A DNA stretch of 64,000 nucleotides, from the NCBI GenBank assembly GCA_965248255.1, contig CBDFIW010000002.1, positions 1 to 64,000 of the forward strand, read 5' to 3'. Positions 46,565-54,828 of the stretch are shown in pieces. Each line of letters starts with the position of its first letter. Within the stretch, counting starts at the first letter, position 1. A program made the position numbers and the translations under genes. The notes beneath the pieces are model-generated. The model had not been told where the DNA came from and searched no databases. It was given only the letters and a program-made list of their open reading frames with translations. The stretch comes from JAKZVK01 sp965248255 (GTDB taxonomy: Bacteria > Acidobacteriota > Terriglobia > Bryobacterales > UBA6623).

Positions 46565-47732
46565 TAGTGTAGTGCACCATAAATAATGTAACTTATATTG
46601 GCTTCCCATCGTCTCTATTAACAGGAGGCATGGGATGCGAAGAGCACAACCAGTAACTTTGAACACAGCGCAATGCAAGCAGTTGGACCGCTACGCGCGC
46701 GGCCGCCAAGTCGCCGTTCGTCTCGCCCTGCGAGCCAGGATTGTCCTGCTGGCCGCCGACGGTCTCGAGAATAAGCAGATCGCCGCACAGCTCGGTGTCT
46801 CGCGGCAGTTGGTGGCCCGCTGGCGCACGCGCTTTCTCGAAAGCAGCATCGCCGGCATTGCAAAAGACGCCCCACGGCCCGGTCGTAAACCTGCCGTCTC
46901 GAAGCAGAAAGTACAGCAGATCATCCACAAGACCACCCGCGAGAAACCGTCCAACGCCACCCACTGGAGCCGCCGCACCATGGCCGCCGCGGCCGGCGTC
47001 AGCGCTTCCACCGTGGGACGGATTTGGCGCGCCCATGGCCTCAAGCCCCACCGCGTCAAGACCTTCAAGCTCAGCAATGACCCGCGTTTCGCCGAGAAAC
47101 TCGACGACATCGTCGGACTCTATCTCAATCCGCCTGAGCATGCTCTGGTTCTCTCGCTCGATGAGAAGTCCCAAATCCAAGCCCTCGATCGCACCCAGCC
47201 CGGCCTGCCGCTCAAAAAGGGGCGCGGCCAAACGATGACCCACGATTACAAGCGCAACGGCACGACCACCCTGTTTGCGGCGCTCAACAGCCTTGACGGC
47301 AGCGTGATCGCCGAGTGCATGCCCCGACACAGCCACCAGGAATGGCTGCGCTTCCTGCGCTTAATTGACCGCCGCACCCCCAAGGACAAACAGCTTCATC
47401 TCATCGTGGACAACTATGCCACCCACAAGCATGCCGCTGTGAAGCGTTGGCTCGATCGTCACCCGCGCTTCCACATTCATTTCACCCCGACCTCGGCGTC
47501 GTGGCTGAACATGGTCGAGCGATTCTTTCGCGATCTCACCGTCAAGCGCCTGCGCCGCGGCGTGTTTCGCAGCGTGGACGAGCTCGTCGCCGCCATTGAC
47601 GACTACATCGCCCAGCACAACGGGCATCCCACGCCCTTCATCTGGACCGCGACCGCCTCCGACATCCTCGAGAAAGTCAAGCGCGGACGTGCCGCCCTGC
47701 ATAAGGTGCAATCTGCTTGACGCACTACACTA
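46565..47732 (+). mobile_element. IS630-family element, copy B (intact)
   Basis: A 1168-base element bounded by TA at 46565-46566 and 47731-47732, with inner termini GTGTAGTGC and GCACTACAC. Opposite orientation to copy A. The two copies bracket the IS5 copy and the two selenoprotein genes, like a composite-transposon arrangement or an invertible segment. Confidence 0.92.
46635..47720 (+). CDS. IS630-family transposase
   Basis: Intact 361-residue DDE transposase of the IS630/Tc1-mariner group. A helix-turn-helix region (AAQLGVSRQLVARWRTRFL, about 48-66, and a second AGVSASTVGRIWRAHGL) is followed by the DDE domain with LVLSLDEKSQIQALDR, HLIVDNYATHKH and SASWLNMVERFFRDL. AGGAGG lies upstream of the ATG. 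It can probably act in trans on the defective copy A, as the ends are the same. Confidence 0.95.
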   Translation: MRRAQPVTLNTAQCKQLDRYARGRQVAVRLALRARIVLLAADGLENKQIAAQLGVSRQLVARWRTRFLESSIAGIAKDAPRPGRKPAVSKQKVQQIIHKTTREKPSNATHWSRRTMAAAAGVSASTVGRIWRAHGLKPHRVKTFKLSNDPRFAEKLDDIVGLYLNPPEHALVLSLDEKSQIQALDRTQPGLPLKKGRGQTMTHDYKRNGTTTLFAALNSLDGSVIAECMPRHSHQEWLRFLRLIDRRTPKDKQLHLIVDNYATHKHAAVKRWLDRHPRFHIHFTPTSASWLNMVERFFRDLTVKRLRRGVFRSVDELVAAIDDYIAQHNGHPTPFIWTATASDILEKVKRGRAALHKVQSA

Positions 47733-48032
47733 GTGCCGGGCTGCGCGATTTCAGACCTAGCCTGGCTGATCGCGGGCAAGTAATTTCAAGCCAAGACAGG
47801 AACGCAAGTTCCGCGGCCGCAAACAGGACCAAGTCCCCAGAAACGAAATGCATAGCGCTCGTCCTGTGGATAGATGGCGGAGATCGCCTTTGCACCGCCT
47901 ATCGGTGCCCCAGGCCCTAACAGGTCGCCGGAAGGGCCGCACGGAACTACCGGATCCGGCCCGATTCCCTTACAATCGGGCAACACAAGGCCCGCGGATG
48001 TGAGGAGCGGCGTGGATGGAATCTAAACCCCA
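47733..48032. other. Intergenic region right of IS630 copy B
   Basis: No gene recognised; it is the upstream region of the Nramp-like gene. No continuation of the truncated group II intron was found here. Confidence 0.4.
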
Positions 48033-50018
48033 ATGACAGAAGAGGCTTCCACCGCCGGCGCCCCAAGCGAAACCGCTCCTGCCAGACATCTGCCGCCGTG
48101 GCAGGTGGGGGATATGCCCGCGCCGCCCCACTCCGGCTGGCGTCTATGGGTCGGCTTGCTGGGGCCGGGAGTCGTGCTGGCGGGCACCTCCATCGGCTCG
48201 GGAGAGTGGTTGTTTGGCCCGGCGGTCAGCGCGCAGTATGGCGCCACGCTCATGTGGCTGGCATCGATCAGCATCGTCTTTCAAGTGTTCTGCAATCTCA
48301 TGATGATGCGCTATGCGATCTACTGCGGCGAGCCGATCGTCGTCGGAATCTTACGGACGAAGCCCGGCCCGAAGCTTTGGGTCACTTTTCTTGTGTGTAC
48401 CGACATCGCGGCCATTTGGCCCTACAACGCGTCGAATGCCGCCGTCCCGCTAGCGGCAGCAGTCTTGGGACATTTGCCCAGCACTGCGGATGAGATTCAG
48501 TTCGTCAAACATCTTGGTGTCAGCGTCTTCTTGCTTTCCTTCGTGCCTCTCATCTTCGGTGGCAAGGTTTACCGCATGCTCGAGTGGATCATGACCCTGA
48601 AGTTGGTCGTTGTACTCGGTTATCTGACTCTCATCACCGTCTTCATGGTCTCAGGGGCCGTCATCTGGGACGTCGCCACCGGCTTCTTTCGCTTCGGAAG
48701 CGTTCCCCTGAGAGCCGACACCATTGTCGTCGACCGCCACTTTACGATTGCGGAAAGAGATGATGAGACGACCTATTCGCTCAAGGGAGTTATGGAAGGG
48801 GGGAAGCCGGTTATCGCTGAGTTCCGTGTGGAGCGACGCGATGAGCTACAGAAATACAAGATGGTTGATTGGGAGTCTCTTGATCAGAAAGAACTCTCGC
48901 GGTCTGGGAAGCTGGAATTGCGAAGACGACGTCAAGCCCTGATCGATCGCGCTGTTCAGCTCGTCCGTCCCAATGCGTTCTTTGTCGAGACAGAGAGTGA
49001 GGTTGAGAAACTCACCCTCGCGGGTAGGATCGGAGAAGACCGCTCATGGCAAATCGAACGATTGACCGTTTCGGATGCGACCGGCACCCGGAGCTACCGT
49101 AACTTGAATCAAGTGCCCGATCCGTATCGCGGACGGTTCGAGCAGCTCACCGAGAATCAAGGGCTCGAGCTGACGACCCTCCTTGGCTACGTGCGGACAC
49201 ATGGCAAGCTGCCACCCGTCGACTGGGCCATCCTGGCCGCGTTCATCGCCATCGCTGGGGCGGGTGGAATGAGCAACACCCTCTTCTCTAATTACGCGCG
49301 GGACAAGGGCTGGGGCATGGGAAAACATGTGGGCGCCATCCCCAGCGCCATTGGTGGTAGAACGATCAAACTGTCGCACGTCGGTATGGTGGCTTCGGGC
49401 GGCGAAGCCAATAGGGCCCGGTGGCGCGGCTGGATCCGCCACATCACGCGCGATCAATTGGCGGTCTGGATGGTGTGTTCCTTCCTCGGCATGGCCCTCC
49501 CCTGCATGATGTCGGTGGAGTTTATTCGCAACCATACCGTCGAAGGGAGCCGCGTTGCCGCTATGGTCGCGGCGGGCATGCAGGAACGCCACGCCGAGTT
49601 TGGCCCCCTTCTTTGGACGCTAACGCTATTGTGCGGCTTTCTTGTACTGGCTCCCGGACAGGTGAGCGTCAACGACCAGATCTCACGGCGCTGGACGGAC
49701 ATCATCTGGACGGCCAGCAAACGGGCGAAGCGGCTGAAAGGCAACCAGGTCAAGTACATCTATTACGGCATCATGTCCGCATACGGAACATGGGGTCTAG
49801 TCATGCTGACCCTGTTTGACCCGCTGGACCTGGCCAAGTTTGGCGCCGTGATCGGCAATATTGCCCTGGGATCGACGTCGCTGCTGGCGTTGTACGCCAA
49901 TAGGACGCTTTTGCCGAAGGAAGCGCGGCCTAGCTGGTTCCTGCAGCTTGGTGTCGTCTGCTGTGGGCTCTTCTTTTTGAGTTTGAGTGTCGTGGTCTTT
50001 CTGACCTTTCGCGGGTGA
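48033..50018 (+). CDS. Nramp-like divalent-metal transporter with large insert
   Basis: Polytopic inner-membrane protein of 661 residues. The start of the transport core, LLGPGVVLAGTSIGSGEWLF, matches the Nramp helix 1 region, but the DPGN motif of classical Nramp is replaced by TSIGSGEW, as in the planctomycete/acidobacterial branch. About ten membrane segments are split by a soluble insert at roughly 225-390 (VVDRHFTIAERDDETTYSLK through FEQLTENQGLEL), which is unusual. The second half has AGAGGMSNTLFSNYARDKGW. Substrate is uncertain: the classical metal-binding motif is not conserved. Confidence 0.85.
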   Translation: MTEEASTAGAPSETAPARHLPPWQVGDMPAPPHSGWRLWVGLLGPGVVLAGTSIGSGEWLFGPAVSAQYGATLMWLASISIVFQVFCNLMMMRYAIYCGEPIVVGILRTKPGPKLWVTFLVCTDIAAIWPYNASNAAVPLAAAVLGHLPSTADEIQFVKHLGVSVFLLSFVPLIFGGKVYRMLEWIMTLKLVVVLGYLTLITVFMVSGAVIWDVATGFFRFGSVPLRADTIVVDRHFTIAERDDETTYSLKGVMEGGKPVIAEFRVERRDELQKYKMVDWESLDQKELSRSGKLELRRRRQALIDRAVQLVRPNAFFVETESEVEKLTLAGRIGEDRSWQIERLTVSDATGTRSYRNLNQVPDPYRGRFEQLTENQGLELTTLLGYVRTHGKLPPVDWAILAAFIAIAGAGGMSNTLFSNYARDKGWGMGKHVGAIPSAIGGRTIKLSHVGMVASGGEANRARWRGWIRHITRDQLAVWMVCSFLGMALPCMMSVEFIRNHTVEGSRVAAMVAAGMQERHAEFGPLLWTLTLLCGFLVLAPGQVSVNDQISRRWTDIIWTASKRAKRLKGNQVKYIYYGIMSAYGTWGLVMLTLFDPLDLAKFGAVIGNIALGSTSLLALYANRTLLPKEARPSWFLQLGVVCCGLFFLSLSVVVFLTFRG

Positions 50019-50062
50019 GAAGCCGCACAACGGCCGGGCCCCGCAAATCACCCGAACGGTTC

Positions 50063-50479
50063 TTACGGATTCGGCGGCGAAGTACAGATCAGGATCTCCA
50101 GCGTCTCATCGCCGGTGTTCTCTACCCCGTGCTCGCACCACGAGGGCAGGTGAATGAAGGTTCCGGCCTGGACTTCGACTTTCCTGCCGGCGAGAGTCAT
50201 CGTGCCACGTCCTCGCACAATGACGTAGCACTCCTCGGTCCAGTGACTGCCAGGCTCGAGAATCGCGTGGGGCGGCACATAAAACATGACCAGCCCCATG
50301 TTCTTCGCCGGGGCTTTTGGGTTTGCCGGGTGGACCACGCGCACCCCCACGCCGTCACAGCCGCTGTATTTCACCGGTACGCCGTCCTTCACAGAGACGA
50401 CGTTTGGCTTCACTTTCCTTTTGGGCTTCTTGATGGGCGGCTTTCCCTGGTAGCCCTTGAACTCCGTGATTTTCGCCAC
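50063..50479 (-). CDS. Cupin-domain protein
   Basis: A 138-residue single-domain cupin. Cupin motif 1 is seen as PGSHWTEECYVIVRGRGTM and motif 2 as GTFIHLPSWCEHGVENTG; metal-binding His/Glu are present though the first motif is altered (SHWTEE). An N-terminal basic tail (KPPIKKPKRKVKP) precedes it. The start is GTG 50479, with AAGGAG 8 bases upstream. It is downstream of an SDR gene on the same strand (23-base gap), so they probably form an operon in sugar or aromatic-acid metabolism; the substrate is unknown. Confidence 0.88.
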   Translation of the reverse strand: MAKITEFKGYQGKPPIKKPKRKVKPNVVSVKDGVPVKYSGCDGVGVRVVHPANPKAPAKNMGLVMFYVPPHAILEPGSHWTEECYVIVRGRGTMTLAGRKVEVQAGTFIHLPSWCEHGVENTGDETLEILICTSPPNP

Positions 50480-50502
50480 AATTTATCTCCTTGCAGATTT
50501 TC

Positions 50503-51300
50503 CTAGAAGTCTCGCGTGTAGCCGGCGGTCCAGCCGCCGTCCACGACTACGATGGATCCATTGATGTAGCTGGCCTCGGGCGCGACGAGGAAGAGCACCG
50601 CATGGGCGATCTCCTCGGTCTTAGCAGGGCGTCCCAGTGGGATGTGCGAAAGCAAGCTCGCGGCGTTCTCGGTATACGCGCCGTCCTCACCGTAGAAGAG
50701 TTTCTCTGTCCCTCGCGTCAGTGTGGAGCCGGGCAGAACGGCGTTGACAAGAATACCCTTCGGCCCAAGCTCCAAGGCCATCGATCGGCTCAAGTTCGCG
50801 ACACCCGCCTTCGCCGCGACGAACGCGCTTTGCAGCCGCAGAGGAACCAAGCCGGCCACGGAACTTATGTTGACGATCCGGCCACCGTCGGGACTCTGAA
50901 GCATGAATGGGATGAACGCCCGGCTGGTAATGAATACGCCGGTCAGGTCAACTTGGACAATGCGGTCCCAATCGTCGAAGGAGTACTCGTGGATCGGCAG
51001 CCGTCCACTAAGCGTATTGATCCCGGCGTTGTTGACGAGGATGTCGATCCTTGACATCTGATCGGCGACTTTCTGCGCAACGGCCCGCATCTGGTCCCGG
51101 TTGGACACATCGCCCTCAAACGCCTGACAGTATTGACTGCTTTGCGCAAGCTCGTTGACGGCTTGCTCAGCACCTTTGAGATCGATATCGACGATCGCCA
51201 CCCTCGCTCCATTGGCAGCTAGGTCCTGAACGATCGCACGGCCGATCCCGTGGGCGCCGCCGGTCACGACCGCTACTTTGTCATTCAAGTCGACTTGCAT
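50503..51300 (-). CDS. SDR-family oxidoreductase with Tyr-to-Phe change
   Basis: A 265-residue short-chain dehydrogenase. The NAD(P) site VTGGAHGIGRAIV, DVSN, LVNNAGIN and the catalytic Ser in VNISSVAG are normal, as is the C-terminal INGSIVVVDGGW. At the catalytic YxxxK the sequence reads QSAFVAAKAGV: the general acid Tyr is Phe while the Lys remains. This should impair ordinary carbonyl reduction, unless another residue replaces it or the base call is wrong. It is upstream of the cupin gene in an apparent operon. Confidence 0.92.
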   Translation of the reverse strand: MQVDLNDKVAVVTGGAHGIGRAIVQDLAANGARVAIVDIDLKGAEQAVNELAQSSQYCQAFEGDVSNRDQMRAVAQKVADQMSRIDILVNNAGINTLSGRLPIHEYSFDDWDRIVQVDLTGVFITSRAFIPFMLQSPDGGRIVNISSVAGLVPLRLQSAFVAAKAGVANLSRSMALELGPKGILVNAVLPGSTLTRGTEKLFYGEDGAYTENAASLLSHIPLGRPAKTEEIAHAVLFLVAPEASYINGSIVVVDGGWTAGYTRDF

Positions 51301-51687
51301 TCAGAGCATCTCACTACCAAGCCAGGATTTCCATTTTGGCCCTGGCAAGGCCACAGTATACATGCGGGCTGCCCCCAACAGCACGTCTTCTTGCACTGAA
51401 CCCGGTGCCGGTCGTGTCAGGACTCCCATCGACACCGTCTACCGCCGCTCGTCGCCCTCGAAGACTCCAACCACCAAAACGAACCCTGTCCCGCTGAACC
51501 TACGTGCGACGCCGCGAGGCGTGGCCCAATTGCCCTACGGCGTCGAGTGCGCGGCTTGGCCGATAAGCTAGAATCAAGGAGGAACGTCCCGCCGATTCCT
51601 CTCTTATCCTCTCGGGAAAGTGGTGTGGTTCAATGCCGGGCGCCCGGCGCCGGGCAGGGGGCCTGTCCCCGTTCGGGAACCGACTAA
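51301..51687. other. Divergent intergenic region
   Basis: No gene recognised between the SDR gene and the divergent RNase D gene. Confidence 0.4.
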
Positions 51688-52944
51688 ATGGACTCTCACA
51701 GCGAGAAGAGGACGGCGCGGCGCGGGTTTGCCAAGACTCGAAAGAAGGATCGGCAGGATGCCGTCGAGAACCGGCCAGTCATTCAAACCCGCGCGGAGGC
51801 GGCCAACCTCGCGGAGCGGTTGGCGTCTTGTCCCATCATCGCGATCGACACCGAGTTTCTGCGCGAGAAGACCTTCTACCCCAGGCTGGGGCTGATCCAG
51901 TTGGCCGACCGCGAGGACGCCTGGCTGCTCGATCCGCTCGCGCTTTCCAAAAGAGACCTGGCTCCGCTGCTCGAGCTCTGGACCGATCCGGCGGTGCTGA
52001 AGGTTATGCACAGCGCCGAGCAAGACCAGGAGTGCCTGCATCACGACTACGGGATCGTCGCCACACCCTTGCTTGACACGTCGATCGCCGCCGCGCTCGC
52101 GGGCCTCGGCGACCAGATCGGCCTGGGGCCGCTGTTGACCAAGCTGATAGGCGTAAAAGTTCCCAAGCACTACACGCGCGCCGATTGGCTGAAGCGGCCG
52201 CTCGCCAAAGCGCTGACGGATTATGCCCTCGAGGACGTGCGGTTTCTCGTGGAGGCGGCGGAGCTGCTGTTGGCCGATCTCGACCGCCGGGGGCGCCGCG
52301 ATTGGGCCATGAAACTCTCGGCGGAGTGGGCGGATGCGGCGCGCTTCGAGCCGAACCCTGATGAGGTGGCGCGGAAACTGGCGGCCGGGAGAGGCCTCGG
52401 CACCGAGACCTACGCGGTCTTGCGCGAGTTGGTGCGCTGGCGGGAGCAGCGGGTTCGGGACGCCGACCTGCCCCGCCGCTGGGTCGCCGAAGACGGTATC
52501 TTGCTGAAGCTGGCCTCGGCGCGGCCCACCCAGGGCGAAGAGCTGTCCCACTTCCGCGGCCTGGGCAAGAGCGCGCGCCAAGGCGAAGCGATCCTGAAGG
52601 TCATCAAGCGGGGGATGGCCCTGTCGCCGGAGAAGCGTCCCACACCCCCTCCGCGCCGCGAACCGGTCGAGGCGTCCGAAGCCCCGTCGGTCAGCATGCT
52701 GAAGTGTTTCTTGAGCTTGTTGGCGCGCCAGCATGAGCTCCCGGCGCGCTACCTGGTCGATCCGGATGACGTCGTGAAGCTGCTGCGGGGCCGCTTCCGC
52801 GGCGTCAAGCAGCTTCGCGAGTCGGGGCTGCTCAAACCCGGTGCGGAAGCTCTAGTCGCAGAGGAGCTGCTGGAAGTGCTGCAAGGGCGGCGGGCGCTAC
52901 GCCTTACCGAAGGACGCGTGGAACAGTACGAGCCCGCCCGGTAG
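51688..52944 (+). CDS. rnd: Ribonuclease D
   Basis: 3'-5' exoribonuclease trimming tRNA precursors in the cytoplasm. The DEDD nuclease domain shows IIAIDTEFLREKTFYP (Asp/Glu), VMHSAEQDQECL (Asp), and YALEDVRFLVEAAELL (Asp) with Tyr before it. One or two HRDC-type helical domains follow, in about 205-285 (AVLRELVRWREQRVRDADLP) and 330-400. The N-terminal 30 residues are basic and extra; an internal start is possible. The 418-residue length is a little longer than the usual 370-390. Confidence 0.94.
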   Translation: MDSHSEKRTARRGFAKTRKKDRQDAVENRPVIQTRAEAANLAERLASCPIIAIDTEFLREKTFYPRLGLIQLADREDAWLLDPLALSKRDLAPLLELWTDPAVLKVMHSAEQDQECLHHDYGIVATPLLDTSIAAALAGLGDQIGLGPLLTKLIGVKVPKHYTRADWLKRPLAKALTDYALEDVRFLVEAAELLLADLDRRGRRDWAMKLSAEWADAARFEPNPDEVARKLAAGRGLGTETYAVLRELVRWREQRVRDADLPRRWVAEDGILLKLASARPTQGEELSHFRGLGKSARQGEAILKVIKRGMALSPEKRPTPPPRREPVEASEAPSVSMLKCFLSLLARQHELPARYLVDPDDVVKLLRGRFRGVKQLRESGLLKPGAEALVAEELLEVLQGRRALRLTEGRVEQYEPAR

Positions 52945-53048
52945 GGGCGGACCGCCGTCTCCGTCCCACGACCACGGTCCGAGAGCCCTCCACCCGGACC
53001 GCTGAGGTTGGTTCCCTAGCCTTTTGCGGCTGCGTCTCGATGTGCGAT

Positions 53049-53186
53049 GCTGTGGCGTAAGCCTCCGGGCTTGCCGAGTCCCGATTCTTCGGGACTCAGG
53101 CTGTCGAGATAGTACTGGATCGCCGGTGGGTGGACCTGGCTCACCACGAATGGCGAGTCGGCAAGCCTGGAGGCTTACGCCACAGC
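53049..53186. repeat. REP-like element with 32-bp inverted repeat, copy 2
   Basis: Arms at 53049-53080 and 53155-53186 are complementary over 32 bases with 2 mismatches; the core is GTGGCGTAAGCCTCC. Between them lies the hairpin GAGTCCCGATTCTTCGGGACTC. The left part is homologous to 38311-38357. The right arm ends 16 bases before the lipoprotein start, so the hairpin may affect its expression. Confidence 0.75.
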
Positions 53187-53201
53187 AATCAAGGAGGGGC
53201 C

Positions 53202-53681
53202 ATGGGACGCTGCACTTTGCGCGGTAAGGCCTTGCGGCTGCTGACTTGTGCGGCGCTCTTTGTCCTGGGCGCCTGCTCCGAAAGCAGTGCGTCGCAAGCG
53301 GAGTTGGAGGACGCATTCGAAGAGATGCTGTCAGGGGCCACGCTGGAGGGATCCTTCACCGTGACCGGCCGCGAGAACGAGCCGTTGCGTAAGGAGAAGT
53401 ACACAATCGAGGGCGTCACCAAGCTGGCCGGCGGCTATTGGACGATCAACGCCCGGATTCAGTACGGCAGCCACGACGTCACCGTGCCCGTGCCGGTCAG
53501 AGTGGAGTGGGCGGGCGACACACCCGTCATCTCGCTCACCGATGCGGCTGTTCCCGGGCTCGGCACGTTCTCGGCGCGCGTGCTGTTTTATGAAGACCGA
53601 TACGCCGGAACCTGGAGCCACGGTGACGTGGGCGGCAACCAGTTCGGCCGGATCGTGAGGGCGGGCGAGGAAGCACAGTAG
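53202..53681 (+). CDS. Hypothetical lipoprotein
   Basis: A 159-residue lipoprotein. ATG 53202 follows a strong AAGGAGGGG. Signal peptide and lipobox are LLTCAALFVLGAC with the Cys near residue 25. The mature part is beta-rich (GSFTVTGRENEPLRKEKYTI, YWTINARIQYGSHDVTVPV, FYEDRYAGTWSHGDVGGNQF), a lipocalin- or YceI-like strand pattern but with no firm family match. Similar small lipoproteins occur in Acidobacteria and Planctomycetes. Next gene is an SDR 132 bases away. Confidence 0.82.
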   Translation: MGRCTLRGKALRLLTCAALFVLGACSESSASQAELEDAFEEMLSGATLEGSFTVTGRENEPLRKEKYTIEGVTKLAGGYWTINARIQYGSHDVTVPVPVRVEWAGDTPVISLTDAAVPGLGTFSARVLFYEDRYAGTWSHGDVGGNQFGRIVRAGEEAQ

Positions 53682-53813
53682 CGGGCGGACGACCTACTCG
53701 GAGGAAAGCGCAAGTGCCGAAAGCTTCCCTTCACCAACAAAAGTTTCCCCTAGCCGGACCGCAACTGACCGCTCCTTTCGAGTCGCGGCTCGGCAAGAAA
53801 GATAGATAGCCCT

Positions 53814-54581
53814 ATGTCAACGCTTTTCGATCTGTCCGGCAAAGCCGCCTTGATCACCGGTGGCAGCAAAGGTCTCGGCAAGGCCATGGCGCGGGCGTTC
53901 GCCGAGCATGGCGCCGACGTGTTCATCAGCAGCCGCCACGAGGATGAGCTGCGGTCCGCCATCTCGGAAATCACGGAGGGGGCCTCCGTCAAAAGCGGCT
54001 ACGCGGTCGCCGACCTGAGTCGCCGGGAAGAATCAGAGAAGCTGGCCCGAGCTGCTATGGACGCCATGGGCAGGGTCGACATCCTGGTCAACAACGCCGG
54101 CACCAACGTTCCGCAGTCGATCGACGAGGTAAAGGACGAGGACTGGGACAACGTCCTCGAGCTGAACTTCAGCTCGTGCATGGCGCTCAGCCGTGCGTTA
54201 GTCCCTCAGATGAAAGAGCGCAAATGGGGCCGCATCATCCATATCAGCTCGATCATGGGCCTAGGCTCGAAGGAGCAGCGCCACATCTACTCGGGAACCA
54301 AGGCTGCCCTGATCGGGATGGCCCGCGCGATGGCGCTCGAGCTGGGCCCCTACAACATCACGGTGAACTGCCTGGCTCCCGGGCCTTTCCTGACTGATCT
54401 CCCCGGCCGGGTCCTCACAGACGAACAGAAGCAAAGCTTCGCCACCCGTACCGCCGTCGGCCGCTGGGGCGACCCCCGCGAACTCGCCGGCCCCGCCCTG
54501 CTGCTGGCCAGCGACGCCGGCAGTTACATCACCGGCGAGACGTTGGTCGTCGATGGCGGAACGCTTTGTAGGACGTTCTAG
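53814..54581 (+). CDS. SDR-family oxidoreductase
   Basis: A classical short-chain dehydrogenase of 255 residues with all catalytic positions: ITGGSKGLGKAMARAF (cofactor site), LVNNAGTN, IHISSIMG (Ser), IYSGTKAALIG (Tyr and Lys) and ITGETLVVDGGTL. Closest in style to gluconate 5-dehydrogenase and 2-deoxygluconate 3-dehydrogenase enzymes. Unlike the SDR at 50503 it keeps the active-site Tyr. Substrate unknown. Confidence 0.92.
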   Translation: MSTLFDLSGKAALITGGSKGLGKAMARAFAEHGADVFISSRHEDELRSAISEITEGASVKSGYAVADLSRREESEKLARAAMDAMGRVDILVNNAGTNVPQSIDEVKDEDWDNVLELNFSSCMALSRALVPQMKERKWGRIIHISSIMGLGSKEQRHIYSGTKAALIGMARAMALELGPYNITVNCLAPGPFLTDLPGRVLTDEQKQSFATRTAVGRWGDPRELAGPALLLASDAGSYITGETLVVDGGTLCRTF

Positions 54582-54585
54582 CTCG

Positions 54586-54801
54586 ATGAGCGGCGCCAAC
54601 GAGCTGGGCCGACGCTCGCCGTGTCCCACGAGAACCGTGATCGATCGCCGCTACGTTTCATCCATTCCAGGAGACATCATCGAGAAAACGATCTCCGACT
54701 ACAAACGGGACGGCGGCCTTGTCTGGCTACGGCGCGAACGTGACAACCTGCCGGAGAGACACTTTCCGGTGAAACTCAGGCAGGCGCTTCGGAAGACTTG
54801 A
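54586..54801 (+). CDS. Possible small hypothetical protein
   Basis: A frame of 71 residues from ATG 54586, 4 bases after the SDR stop. It contains VIDRRYVSSIPGDIIEKTIS and DYKRDGGLVWLRRERDNLPE, which look helical and protein-like. No ribosome site beyond what the SDR end could provide through coupling. No family recognised. Confidence 0.35.
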   Translation: MSGANELGRRSPCPTRTVIDRRYVSSIPGDIIEKTISDYKRDGGLVWLRRERDNLPERHFPVKLRQALRKT

Positions 54802-54828
54802 GTTGCACGTGTCGTGAGGATTTAGCGT

